From assembly GCA_947499955.1 (NCBI GenBank), contig CANMQI010000030.1:1-59412 (forward strand): 59,412 nt of DNA, read 5' to 3'. The translations under genes and the position numbers were made by a program. The notes under the pieces are model-generated. The model was given only the letters and a program-made list of their open reading frames with translations, was not told the DNA's origin and made no database searches. This DNA is from an uncultured Granulosicoccus sp. Lineage in GTDB: Bacteria > Pseudomonadota > Gammaproteobacteria > Granulosicoccales > Granulosicoccaceae. How positions within the stretch are numbered: position 1 is the first letter of the stretch; every line of letters starts with the position of its first letter. Shown here one piece after another: positions 26,557 to 35,687 of this stretch.

Positions 26557-28272
26557 CTACTCGGTCCAGCTCTTGACCAGCTCGTCATAGTCCACGGTTT
26601 CAGGCGCAGGCTTCTCGTTGTCGAGTTTCGCCTTTGGAGCGCCTGGCTGACTGAACCAGTACTCGGCATCCTGCTCTTCGTTCAGAACCGGACCGATGTC
26701 ACCCTGCACACCGGCACGCTCCAGACGAGCCAGAACCTTTTCCTGAGCGGCACACAGCGCATCCATGGCTTCCTGAGGTGTTTTCGCACCGGAAGACGCA
26801 TCACCGATGTTCTGCCACCACAGCTGAGCCAGCTTCGGATAGTCAGGTACGTTGGTACCGGTAGGTGACCACTGAGTACGGGCTGGTGAACGATAGAACT
26901 CGACCAGACCACCCAACTTCGGTGCACGTTCAGTGAAGCTTTCATCCTGTACCGTACTCTCACGAATGAACGTCAGACCTACGTGGGACTTCTTCACGTC
27001 AACCGTCTTGGATGTCACGAACTGAGCATACAGCCAGGCCGCCTTGGCACGATCAACCGGTGTGGACTTCATGAGAGTCCAGGATCCGGCGTCCTGATAA
27101 CCCAGCTTCTGGCCTTCTTCCCAATACGCGCCATGCGGGCTGGGAGCCATACGCCATTTCGGATTGCCTTCGGCATCAACAACCGGAGTACCTTCCTTCA
27201 CCATATCGGCGGTAAAGGCTGTATACCAGAACATCTGCTGGGCAACCGCACCCTGCGCAGGAACCGGACCGGCTTCACCGAAGACCATACCCGCAGCTTC
27301 AGGTGGTGCGTACTTGGTCAGCCACTCGATGTACTTGGTGATCGAGTAGACGGCGGCAGGACCATTGGTGTCACCACCACGGGCCACACAGGAACCGACC
27401 GGCTGGCTGTTTTCGTTGACGCGAATACCCCATTCGTCAACCGGCAAACCGTTGGGTTCGCCCTTGTCGCCGTTCCCAGCCATGGAGAGCCACGCATCCG
27501 TGAATCGCCAGCCCAGAGACGGGTCTTTCTTGCCGTAATCCATATGACCATAAACTGCCTGGCCATCGATCTCGCGACCGGTAAAGAATTCGGCAATATC
27601 CTCGTAGGCAGACCAGTTGACTGGCACCCCGAGTTCGTAGCCGTACTTCTCCATGAAGTCGGCCTTGTTCTGTTCGTCGGTGAACCAGTCATACCGGAAC
27701 CAGTACAAGTTGGCGAACTGCTGGTCAGGAAGCTGATACAACTTGCCGTCAGGACCTGTGGTGAAGTCCTTGCCGATGAAGTCGTCGATATCCAGCGTCG
27801 GAGACGTGACATCCGCACCTTCGCCCGCCATCCAGTCAGTCAGATTGCGTGCCTGCTGATAACGCCAGTGAGTACCGATCAGATCAGAGTCGTTGATGTA
27901 GGCATCATAGATATTCTCACCCGATTGCATCTGGGTCTGCAGCTTTTCAACCACATCGCCTTCACCGATCAGATCGTGAGTGATGTTGATACCCGTGATG
28001 GCACTGAACGCCGGTGCCAGTACTTTCGATTCATACTCATGCGTGGCGATGGTTTCTGAGACCACCTTGATATCCATACCTGCAAACGGTTTTGCGGCAT
28101 CGATGAACCACTGCATTTCGGCTTTCTGTTCGTCCGCACTGAGCGTCGACAGATCACCGATTTCACTTGCAAGAAAATCCTCGGCAGCTGCCATGTCTGC
28201 TTGCGCGACATGAGTGCTTCCCAGGAAAACGGCCACTGCTAATGCAGTTCCGGCCTGCCTGAATTGACGCAT
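26557..28272 (-). CDS. glpV: glycerol ABC transporter binding protein GlpV
   Basis: A 571-residue periplasmic binding protein with a signal peptide (about 1-25, ending HVAQA). It is larger than standard sugar-binding proteins, as is GlpV of the rhizobial GlpSTPQUV glycerol importer. Segments such as YINDSDLIGTHWRY and LYQLPDQQFANLYWFRYDWF are typical of that group. The neighbouring genes have the same composition as the rhizobial glycerol locus, which supports glycerol as ligand. Confidence 0.9.
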   Translation of the reverse strand: MRQFRQAGTALAVAVFLGSTHVAQADMAAAEDFLASEIGDLSTLSADEQKAEMQWFIDAAKPFAGMDIKVVSETIATHEYESKVLAPAFSAITGINITHDLIGEGDVVEKLQTQMQSGENIYDAYINDSDLIGTHWRYQQARNLTDWMAGEGADVTSPTLDIDDFIGKDFTTGPDGKLYQLPDQQFANLYWFRYDWFTDEQNKADFMEKYGYELGVPVNWSAYEDIAEFFTGREIDGQAVYGHMDYGKKDPSLGWRFTDAWLSMAGNGDKGEPNGLPVDEWGIRVNENSQPVGSCVARGGDTNGPAAVYSITKYIEWLTKYAPPEAAGMVFGEAGPVPAQGAVAQQMFWYTAFTADMVKEGTPVVDAEGNPKWRMAPSPHGAYWEEGQKLGYQDAGSWTLMKSTPVDRAKAAWLYAQFVTSKTVDVKKSHVGLTFIRESTVQDESFTERAPKLGGLVEFYRSPARTQWSPTGTNVPDYPKLAQLWWQNIGDASSGAKTPQEAMDALCAAQEKVLARLERAGVQGDIGPVLNEEQDAEYWFSQPGAPKAKLDNEKPAPETVDYDELVKSWTE

Positions 28273-28319
28273 TTGTTTCCTCCTTATGGATTGATGATGC
28301 GTGTACTACTGACGATGGG

Positions 28320-28736
28320 TCATACCAGCGAAAACACCAGCAAGGCGTAGACAACCGATACTCCCAATGCTTTCCACAAGTCTGGCCCTACAAAACCAAG
28401 CCAGGCAAGATGGATGAATGCGCTGCCGAGCAGCGACAGGAACAGACGATCGCCCCGTGTGGTCTCGAAGCGCAGAATGCCGATTCTCGGCCCGCCGCCA
28501 GGGCTCAGTGCTTCCCAGATGCACATGCCCAGCAACAGACACAGGATGGTGATGAAGAAGATGGCCGTGGGTTTGGTCCATGCCATCCAGGCCAGGTTCG
28601 GCGCGCTCTCTGTCTGAAACCACAGATAGGTTGCGATCACGACGAACACGACAAACCCCACGAACAGGAGCATGCCCCGCAGACCGCTGGCGTTACCGCT
28701 GACGGCCGTTGCCTTGTCTTGCTGTATCGAACTCAT
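28320..28736 (-). CDS. glpU: DUF2160 membrane protein of the glycerol transporter (GlpU)
   Basis: A 138-residue membrane protein with about four predicted helices. It carries the DUF2160 hallmarks WMAWTKPTAIFF, GMCIWE and TTRGDRLFLSLLGSAFIHLAW. A DUF2160 gene (glpU) sits between the permease and binding-protein genes in known glycerol ABC operons, as here; its precise role is not established. The N-terminal ~20 residues are longer than the core family. Confidence 0.88.
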   Translation of the reverse strand: MSSIQQDKATAVSGNASGLRGMLLFVGFVVFVVIATYLWFQTESAPNLAWMAWTKPTAIFFITILCLLLGMCIWEALSPGGGPRIGILRFETTRGDRLFLSLLGSAFIHLAWLGFVGPDLWKALGVSVVYALLVFSLV

Positions 28737-28738
28737 GA

Positions 28739-29653
28739 TCAGACCCGCCCCAGCGCGAAACCCTTCGCGATGTAGTTGCGAACAAAGTAGATGACCAGCG
28801 CGCCGGGAATGATGGTCAGCACACCGGCCGCGGCCAGTACTCCCCAGTCCAGCCCGGAGGCCGAGACGGTCCGCGTCATGATGGCGGTGATCGGTTTGGC
28901 CTCGGTGGCGGTCAGCGTTCTGGCCAGCAGCAGCTCGACCCAGGAGAACATGAAACAGAAGAACGCCGCCACACCGATACCCGACGCGATCAGAGGCATG
29001 AAGATCTTGACGAAGAAACGAGGAAAGGAATAACCATCGATATAGGCGGTTTCATCGATCTCGCGCGGCACACCCGACATGAAGCCCTCCAGAATCCACA
29101 CCGCCAGTGGCACGTTGAACAGGCAGTGAGCCAGCGCGACGGCGAAGTGTGTATCGAACAGGCCAAAGGCCGAATACAGCTGAAAGAACGGCAGGGCAAA
29201 GACCGCAGGTGGCGCCATACGATTGGTCAACAGCCAGAAGAACATGTGCTTGTCACCCAGAAAGCGGTAACGGCTGAAGGCATAGGCGGCCGGCAAGGCC
29301 ACCGACACCGAGATCACCATGTTCATGCCGACATAGGCCATGGAGTTGAAGTAGCCCTTGTACCAGGACGGATCGTTGAAGATCACCATGTAGTTGCGCA
29401 GTGTCGGATTCTCCGGCCACAGCGTGAACATGGAGAGAATCTCCTGATTGGTCTTGAAGCTCATGTTGACCAGCCAGTAGATCGGCAACAACAGGAACAG
29501 GATGTAGAGACTTGGCACGACCCAGCGTGTATGGCTGTGCCCACCCGGCCTGACCGGCTTGCGCACATCCAGGGATATGCCACTACTGGAACCTGCAGAC
29601 ATCGGCTTGCTCACTGCAGCATCCGCACTGATTGATTGAGGTGTGCTGGACAT
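28739..29653 (-). CDS. glpQ: glycerol ABC transporter permease GlpQ
   Basis: A 304-residue inner-membrane permease of the MalG group with six predicted helices and an EAA-type loop (IDETAYIDGYSFPRFFVKIFMP) near residue 205. I chose MSSTPQS as start because its ATG lies one base past the preceding permease's stop. A Ser/Ala-rich cytoplasmic N-tail of about 45 residues precedes the first helix. It pairs with GlpP. Confidence 0.92.
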   Translation of the reverse strand: MSSTPQSISADAAVSKPMSAGSSSGISLDVRKPVRPGGHSHTRWVVPSLYILFLLLPIYWLVNMSFKTNQEILSMFTLWPENPTLRNYMVIFNDPSWYKGYFNSMAYVGMNMVISVSVALPAAYAFSRYRFLGDKHMFFWLLTNRMAPPAVFALPFFQLYSAFGLFDTHFAVALAHCLFNVPLAVWILEGFMSGVPREIDETAYIDGYSFPRFFVKIFMPLIASGIGVAAFFCFMFSWVELLLARTLTATEAKPITAIMTRTVSASGLDWGVLAAAGVLTIIPGALVIYFVRNYIAKGFALGRV

Positions 29654-29654
29654 G

Positions 29655-30541
<887 letters not shown>

Positions 30542-30542
<1 letters not shown>

Positions 30543-31627
30543 CAGCGGGTCCCCCGCACGAGATGAGAGTTCTGGTAGACATTGATGCGGTCGGTATCGA
30601 ATACCGCATAGGCATCGGTGGGTATCGCCGCACCTTCTGGCACCACGGCATCGATGGTGACGCCATTGACCGAACCGCGCACGATCTGGTGCCGGCCGAT
30701 GTTCTCCACCGAGCTGACCTGCATCGGCACGCCGGCGTCGCCGGCCTGTTCTCGTGTCGTGACACGAATGAATTCAGGGCGAATGCCGATTTCCGTCTTG
30801 CCCGACAGAGCCTGCCAGGCACGATCCAGCGAGAACCCTTGCTCGGCCATGCGTATCGTGTTGCCGCTGACTTCCCCCGGCAGGATGTTCATGCCCGGAG
30901 AGCCGATGAAGTACCCGACAAAGGTATGCGCCGGTTCGTCGAAAAGCTCCTCCGGTGTGCCGATCTGCACCACTTCACCTTCATACATGACCACCACCTT
31001 GTCGGCAAAGGTCAGGGCTTCGGTCTGGTCGTGCGTGACGTAGATCATGGTGTGGCTGAACTGCTCGTGCAACTCCTTGAGCTTGGTGCGCAGTTGCCAC
31101 TTCATGTGCGGGTCGATAACCGTCAGTGGCTCATCGAACAGGATGGCATTGACGTCATAGCGCACCAGCCCGCGCCCCAGCGATATCTTCTGCTTTTCAT
31201 CGGCGGTCAGTCCCTTGGCACGCCGCTTGGCCTTGTCAGTCAGGTCGAGCGTCTGCAACATGTCGTTGACACGCTTGCCGATCTCTCGCTTGTCCACGCC
31301 TCGGTTGACCAGAGGAAAGGCCAGATTCTCTTCCACTGTCATGGTGTCGTAGATGACCGGGAACTGAAACACCTGAGCGATGTTGCGCGCCTCGGTCGAC
31401 AGCTCGGTGACATCGTTGGCGTCGAAACGAACGTGTCCGCTGGATGGAATCAGCAGACCGGAAATGATGTTCAGCAGGGTCGTCTTGCCGCAGCCCGACG
31501 GTCCCAGCAGCGCATAGGCACCACCGTCCTCCCAGACATAGTCGATCTGTTTCAGCGCGAAGTCATCGTCGCTCTTCGGGTTGGGAAGATAGGAGTGTGC
31601 CAGCTTGTCCAGCGTAATCTGTGCCAT
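30542..31627 (-). CDS. glpT: glycerol ABC transporter ATPase GlpT
   Basis: A 361-residue ATPase with a C-terminal TOBE-like domain. Walker A is GPSGCGKTT, Walker B AILFDEPLTVID and the switch histidine is present (VTHDQTEA). The signature motif, however, reads LTADEKQ in place of LSGGQ. This variant is, as I recall, usual for GlpT-like ATPases. GlpS, the partner ATPase encoded just upstream, has the opposite defect, so the pair probably has one active and one degenerate ATP site. Confidence 0.92.
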
Positions 31628-31639
31628 GAGATTTCCGTG

Positions 31640-32743
31640 CTACGCGGCCTGCGCGTGAGTTGAAGGCGCCCGGCGGAGCGAACCGTCGCTACCGGAAAAC
31701 AGGTAGTAGCGCGCTGGATCCAGATACACCGTAATGGCCTCACCGTTACTGACACGATGAACGCCATGCGTCAGTACCACCCAGGGGACCTTGCCGGAAC
31801 CGGACTCGACACTGACATGCATATAGGTTTCGGAGCCCGTGATCTCGCTGGTGCCGACGACGGCATCAACCGCTACGGTATGGCTTGCCGTCTGCGTCAG
31901 GGACACATGGTGCGGACGAAAAGCCAGTGTGTAGTCACCATCTGCCACGCCTTCGCTCTCGGCGGGTAGAGCGCCCAGCGCATGAGCGCCGGCAAGCAGC
32001 TGACCTGCCCGAGCATCGACACCGATGATGTTCATCGGCGGATCGGAGAAGGTCTGTGCGGTCTGCAGATTCACTGGTCGGTTGTAGACATCGATGGTGG
32101 GTCCGAACTGCGTGACCGAGCCTTCGTGCAAGGTGATGGTCTTGCCGCCGAGCAGCAGGGCTTCATGCGGCTCTGTGGTGGCATAGACGAAGACCGCGCC
32201 GGTTTCGGCGAACAACCGTGGCAGCTCGACTCGCAGCTCCTCGCGCAGCTTGTAATCCAGGTTGGCCAGTGGCTCGTCAAGCAATACCAGCTCGGCGCCC
32301 TTGACCAGCGCTCTGGCCAGCGCAGTCCGTTGTTGCTGACCACCCGAGAGGTTCAGCGGTGTACGGTCCAGATAATCAGTGAGCTTGAGCAGTTCGGCAG
32401 CTTCGCGCACCTTGCTTTCGATGACGGATTTACTGGCGCCTTCCAGCCGCAGAGGCGAGGCAATATTGTCGTACACCGTCATGGCCGGGTAGTTGATGAA
32501 CTGCTGGTACACCATGGCCACGTTGCGACCCCGCACGGACACACCGGTAACCGACTTGCCATCGACCAGGACATTACCCGAGGTGGGCCGGTCCAGGCCT
32601 GCCATCAGGCGCATCAGGCTGGTCTTGCCCGACAGGGTGGGCCCCAGCAACACATTCAGCGAGCCCTTCTCCAGCTGCAGACTGACATCGTTGATATGCA
32701 GGCTGGCACCGACTTGCTTGCTGACTCTATCCAGTTCGAGCAT
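31640..32743 (-). CDS. glpS: glycerol ABC transporter ATPase GlpS
   Basis: A 367-residue ATPase starting MLELDRVSKQVG; upstream residues in the same frame do not belong to the family. Walker A is GPTLSGKTS, the signature LSGGQQQR is intact, and Walker B is LVLLDEPLANLD. The switch histidine is missing: the usual THDQ-EA segment reads TTEPHEA. A C-terminal TOBE domain follows. It works with GlpT in the glycerol importer and is the first transport gene after the regulator. Confidence 0.9.
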   Translation of the reverse strand: MLELDRVSKQVGASLHINDVSLQLEKGSLNVLLGPTLSGKTSLMRLMAGLDRPTSGNVLVDGKSVTGVSVRGRNVAMVYQQFINYPAMTVYDNIASPLRLEGASKSVIESKVREAAELLKLTDYLDRTPLNLSGGQQQRTALARALVKGAELVLLDEPLANLDYKLREELRVELPRLFAETGAVFVYATTEPHEALLLGGKTITLHEGSVTQFGPTIDVYNRPVNLQTAQTFSDPPMNIIGVDARAGQLLAGAHALGALPAESEGVADGDYTLAFRPHHVSLTQTASHTVAVDAVVGTSEITGSETYMHVSVESGSGKVPWVVLTHGVHRVSNGEAITVYLDPARYYLFSGSDGSLRRAPSTHAQAA

Positions 32744-32833
32744 GGCGTTCCATGAAGGCAAATTGATGGGAAACAATGAGGATCGGTCAACACCCCCGTT
32801 CCCCGATGACACTAATACCCCGCAAACCGAAAG

Positions 32834-33652
32834 TCAATCGAAAGTGGCGCTTCCGCCAGCCTCCTGACGCGACCGAACATCATTGGTGCCCTGTGCATCA
32901 GTTTCGATCACTTGCACATCGAAACTTTCAAGCAAGGTCCTGAAAGCGGCATTGGGACAATGATCCGTGACGAAGCTGTGGGCCTGCGAGATATGACCGA
33001 TACGCACCGGCGCGGATCGCTCATGTTTACTGCTGTCGGCGACGAGAATGACATGACGGGCATTTGACAGTATGGCCTGCGACACCTTGACCTCACGATA
33101 GTCGTAATCCAGCAAGGCACCGTCGGCATCTATCGACGAGGTACCTATAACGGCGAAGTCCACCTTGAACTGTTTGATGAAATCCACGGCGGACTCGCCT
33201 ATAACGCCACCATCGCTTGAACGAACCTCTCCCGAAGCGATAATCACCTTGTTTTGCGGATAGGGTCGCATCAGGGAGGCAACATTGATATTGTTGGTGA
33301 TCACCAGCAGGCGCTGATGCTGCAGCAGAGCCTGAGCAACCGCCTCAGTGGTCGTGCCTATGTTGACGAACAGGGAGGCATTGTCGGGAATGATGCCGGC
33401 CACCGCCTTGCCGATGGCCTGCTTCTGATCGCTGGCCAGCATCCGGCGGGCCTCGTAGCTCATGTTCTCGACACTGGAGGCGAGTCGGGCTCCGCCGTGA
33501 GTACGTGTCAGAAGTCGTTCGTCACACAGGCGGTTGAGATCCTTGCGGATAGTCTGCGGCGTTACGTCAAAACGAGAAATCAGCTCGTCCACTGTTACTA
33601 CGCCCACTTTTCGGGCAATATCCAGAATGGATTGGCGGCGATTCTCGGACAT
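32834..33652 (-). CDS. glpR: DeoR family glycerol regulon repressor GlpR
   Basis: A 272-residue DeoR-type repressor. The N-terminal helix-turn-helix (about 5-55, with SRFDVTPQTIRKDLNRL) and the C-terminal sugar-phosphate-sensing domain (about 75-235, with NIGTTTEAVAQALLQH) are complete. In known systems GlpR is released by glycerol-3-phosphate. It starts the minus-strand operon and lies next to the GTTTCG/CGAAAC repeats, so it probably represses its own operon and divergent glpK. Confidence 0.93.
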   Translation of the reverse strand: MSENRRQSILDIARKVGVVTVDELISRFDVTPQTIRKDLNRLCDERLLTRTHGGARLASSVENMSYEARRMLASDQKQAIGKAVAGIIPDNASLFVNIGTTTEAVAQALLQHQRLLVITNNINVASLMRPYPQNKVIIASGEVRSSDGGVIGESAVDFIKQFKVDFAVIGTSSIDADGALLDYDYREVKVSQAILSNARHVILVADSSKHERSAPVRIGHISQAHSFVTDHCPNAAFRTLLESFDVQVIETDAQGTNDVRSRQEAGGSATFD

Positions 33653-33659
33653 TGTTGCA

Positions 33660-33705
33660 GTTTCGTTTCGTGAAGTTCACGCTGAAACGAAACCTTAAAC
33701 GAAAC
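33660..33705. promoter_or_regulatory. candidate GlpR operator
   Basis: GTTTCGTTTC and GAAACGAAAC are perfect 10-base inverted arms 14 bases apart, and a further AAACGAAAC follows at 33697-33705. The site lies in the 178-base glpR-glpK divergent spacer, directly against the glpR start. TTTCG-type repeats are the usual GlpR target in proteobacteria; binding is inferred. Confidence 0.65.
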
Positions 33706-33830
33706 ACCACGTCCGAAACAACTTTTTCCACCGCCTTTCAATGGATGAATGCGTCATGAAGCCGATTCGCAAGGATCGTCAGAGCACGCACTCCTCAGTA
33801 CAATGACCGGGATAACAACAGGGAGCCACC

Positions 33831-35318
33831 ATGACCACGCCACTGCTTTTGAGCATCGATCAGGGGACTACAAGCTCACGTGCCATGCTCTTCGAGAAGG
33901 ACGGCAGCACCTTCGCGGTTGCACAGCGCGAGTTCAAGCAGTACTACCCCCAGTCCGGCTGGGTCGAGCATGACCCCGAGGAAATCTGGTCTTCCACCCT
34001 CGCTGTCTGTCAGGAAGCTCTGGCCAAGGCCGAATCGGCCAATCGCAAGGTAGCCGCCATCGGCATCACCAATCAGCGCGAAACGACCCTCATCTGGGAC
34101 CGGCAAACCGGCAAGCCCATCCACCGCGCCATCGTCTGGCAGGATCGCCGTACCGCCGAGCGCTGTCGCGATCTGCAGGCGCAAGGCCATGCCGAGACGG
34201 TCACCGCCAAAACCGGCTTGCTGCTCGATCCGTATTTTTCCGGTACCAAGGTGGCCTGGATTCTGGACCATGTGGATGGCGCCAGAGCCCGCGCCGACAA
34301 GGGTGAACTGGCCTTCGGCACCATTGACAGCTTCCTGATCTGGCGCCTGACCAGCGGCCGAGTGCATGCCACCGATTCCACCAATGCCGGACGCACCTTG
34401 CTGTTCGATATCCATGAAAACCGCTGGGACGACGAGTTGTGCTCCATTCTGGATGTGCCAAAGTCACTGCTGCCGGAAGTCCATGACTCGGCCGCTGATT
34501 TCTGCACGACCGACAAGTCCGTGTTGGGCGTGGCGCTGCCCGTTGCCGGGGTCGCAGGCGATCAGCATGCCGCCTCCATCGGCCAGGTCTGCTTCAAGCC
34601 GGGCATGGTCAAGAGCACCTATGGCACCGGCTGCTTCATGATGCTCAATACCGGCACCGAAGCCATCTCCTCTACCCACAAGCTGCTGACCACCATTGCC
34701 TACCGGCTTGATGGCACCACCACCTACGCCATCGAAGGTTCGATTTTCGTGGCCGGTGCCGCGGTTCAATGGCTGCGCGATGGGCTGGGAATCATCCAGT
34801 CTGCGGAAGAAACCCAGGCATTGGCGATGAGTCTGGACAACAACCATGGCGTCTACCTGGTGCCGGCTTTCACCGGTCTGGGAGCCCCCTATTGGGATGC
34901 CGATGCACGCGGTGCGCTGTACGGCCTGACCCGCGATTCAGGCCCCGCCGTCATCACACGCGCAGCGCTCGAATCGGTCTGCTACCAGACCATGGATCTG
35001 CTCAACGCCATGCGCCAGGACGGCGCTCATATTCATACCGTGCGGGTGGACGGTGGCATGGTCAAGAATGACTGGCTCAGTCAGTACCTGGCCAATGTGC
35101 TCGATATCGCCATTGAACGCCCGCTGCAGACTGAAACCACGGCTCTGGGAGCGGCCTACCTTGCCGGCTTGCAGACGGGCGTTTACGATTCACTGGACGA
35201 ACTGAGTGCCAACTGGAAACAGGAGCACGAATTCTCTCCGGACATGGACAGTGAACTGCGAGAGCGTGTCACTGCCGGCTGGGCGGATGCCATTCGTCGT
35301 ACACGCAGCAATTACTGA
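33831..35318 (+). CDS. glpK: glycerol kinase GlpK
   Basis: A 495-residue FGGY-family kinase that phosphorylates glycerol to glycerol-3-phosphate. It has the N-terminal SIDQGTTSSRAMLFEKDG, NQRETTLIWDRQTGKPIHRAIVWQD, the DSTNAGRTLLFDI segment and GTGCFMMLNTG, all typical. GGAG lies just ahead of the ATG. It is divergent from glpR; with GlpSTPQUV import and GlpD it completes aerobic glycerol use. Confidence 0.97.
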   Translation: MTTPLLLSIDQGTTSSRAMLFEKDGSTFAVAQREFKQYYPQSGWVEHDPEEIWSSTLAVCQEALAKAESANRKVAAIGITNQRETTLIWDRQTGKPIHRAIVWQDRRTAERCRDLQAQGHAETVTAKTGLLLDPYFSGTKVAWILDHVDGARARADKGELAFGTIDSFLIWRLTSGRVHATDSTNAGRTLLFDIHENRWDDELCSILDVPKSLLPEVHDSAADFCTTDKSVLGVALPVAGVAGDQHAASIGQVCFKPGMVKSTYGTGCFMMLNTGTEAISSTHKLLTTIAYRLDGTTTYAIEGSIFVAGAAVQWLRDGLGIIQSAEETQALAMSLDNNHGVYLVPAFTGLGAPYWDADARGALYGLTRDSGPAVITRAALESVCYQTMDLLNAMRQDGAHIHTVRVDGGMVKNDWLSQYLANVLDIAIERPLQTETTALGAAYLAGLQTGVYDSLDELSANWKQEHEFSPDMDSELRERVTAGWADAIRRTRSNY

Positions 35319-35356
35319 CCCCTTTTCCAGTTACGCAACCGACCGGACCCATCGAC

Positions 35357-35593
35357 ATGCGCGCCTATTTCGTTCGAATCAAATGCCAGCTCGGCGAATC
35401 CTACACCGTGGCCAACCGCATTGCGGAGCTCGAGATTGCCTCGGAAATCCATTCAACCGCAGGCTCCTTCGATCTGCTGGTCAAGCTGTATCTGGAAGAT
35501 GACGTGGATGTCGGACAGTTCGTCAACACCCATATTCACGCAGTCGACGGAATCAGGGACACCGAGACCCTCGTGACATTCCGGGCGTTCTGA
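35357..35593 (+). CDS. stand-alone Lrp/AsnC ligand-binding (RAM) domain protein
   Basis: A 78-residue protein consisting only of the AsnC/Lrp C-terminal effector domain, without a DNA-binding part. The alternating strand-helix pattern (RAYFVRIKC, VANRIAELEIASEIHSTAGSFDLLVKLYLE, VDGIRDTETLVTFRAF) and the GSFDLL motif are typical. Such proteins may bind small ligands or partner full-length regulators. It lies 38 bases behind glpK and is the last plus-strand gene before the pel operon. Confidence 0.82.
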   Translation: MRAYFVRIKCQLGESYTVANRIAELEIASEIHSTAGSFDLLVKLYLEDDVDVGQFVNTHIHAVDGIRDTETLVTFRAF

Positions 35594-35600
35594 AGAGCCA

Positions 35601-35638
35601 CTGCCCGACCTGCGCCGTGATGCGGGCAGGTCGGGCAG
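35601..35638. terminator. strong hairpin between convergent operons
   Basis: CTGCCCGACCTGC and GCAGGTCGGGCAG form a perfect 13-bp GC-rich stem with a 12-base loop. It lies between the ends of the plus-strand glpK unit and the minus-strand pel operon and could serve both. No T run follows on either strand, so it may rely on Rho or act only as an mRNA end. Confidence 0.6.
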
Positions 35639-35687
35639 GAAAGTGCTCTGCCCTGCAAGGTCCCTCCATCGATTCCGCACGGGATCG

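Noticed and set aside
26983..28059. Long open frame (358 codons) on the plus strand
   Set aside because: It is the antisense of glpV, whose signal peptide, family match and operon position are clear. The antisense product has no recognisable domain.
30563..31663. Long open frame (366 codons) on the plus strand
   Set aside because: It is antisense to glpT; the codon bias of a GC-rich genome keeps it open.
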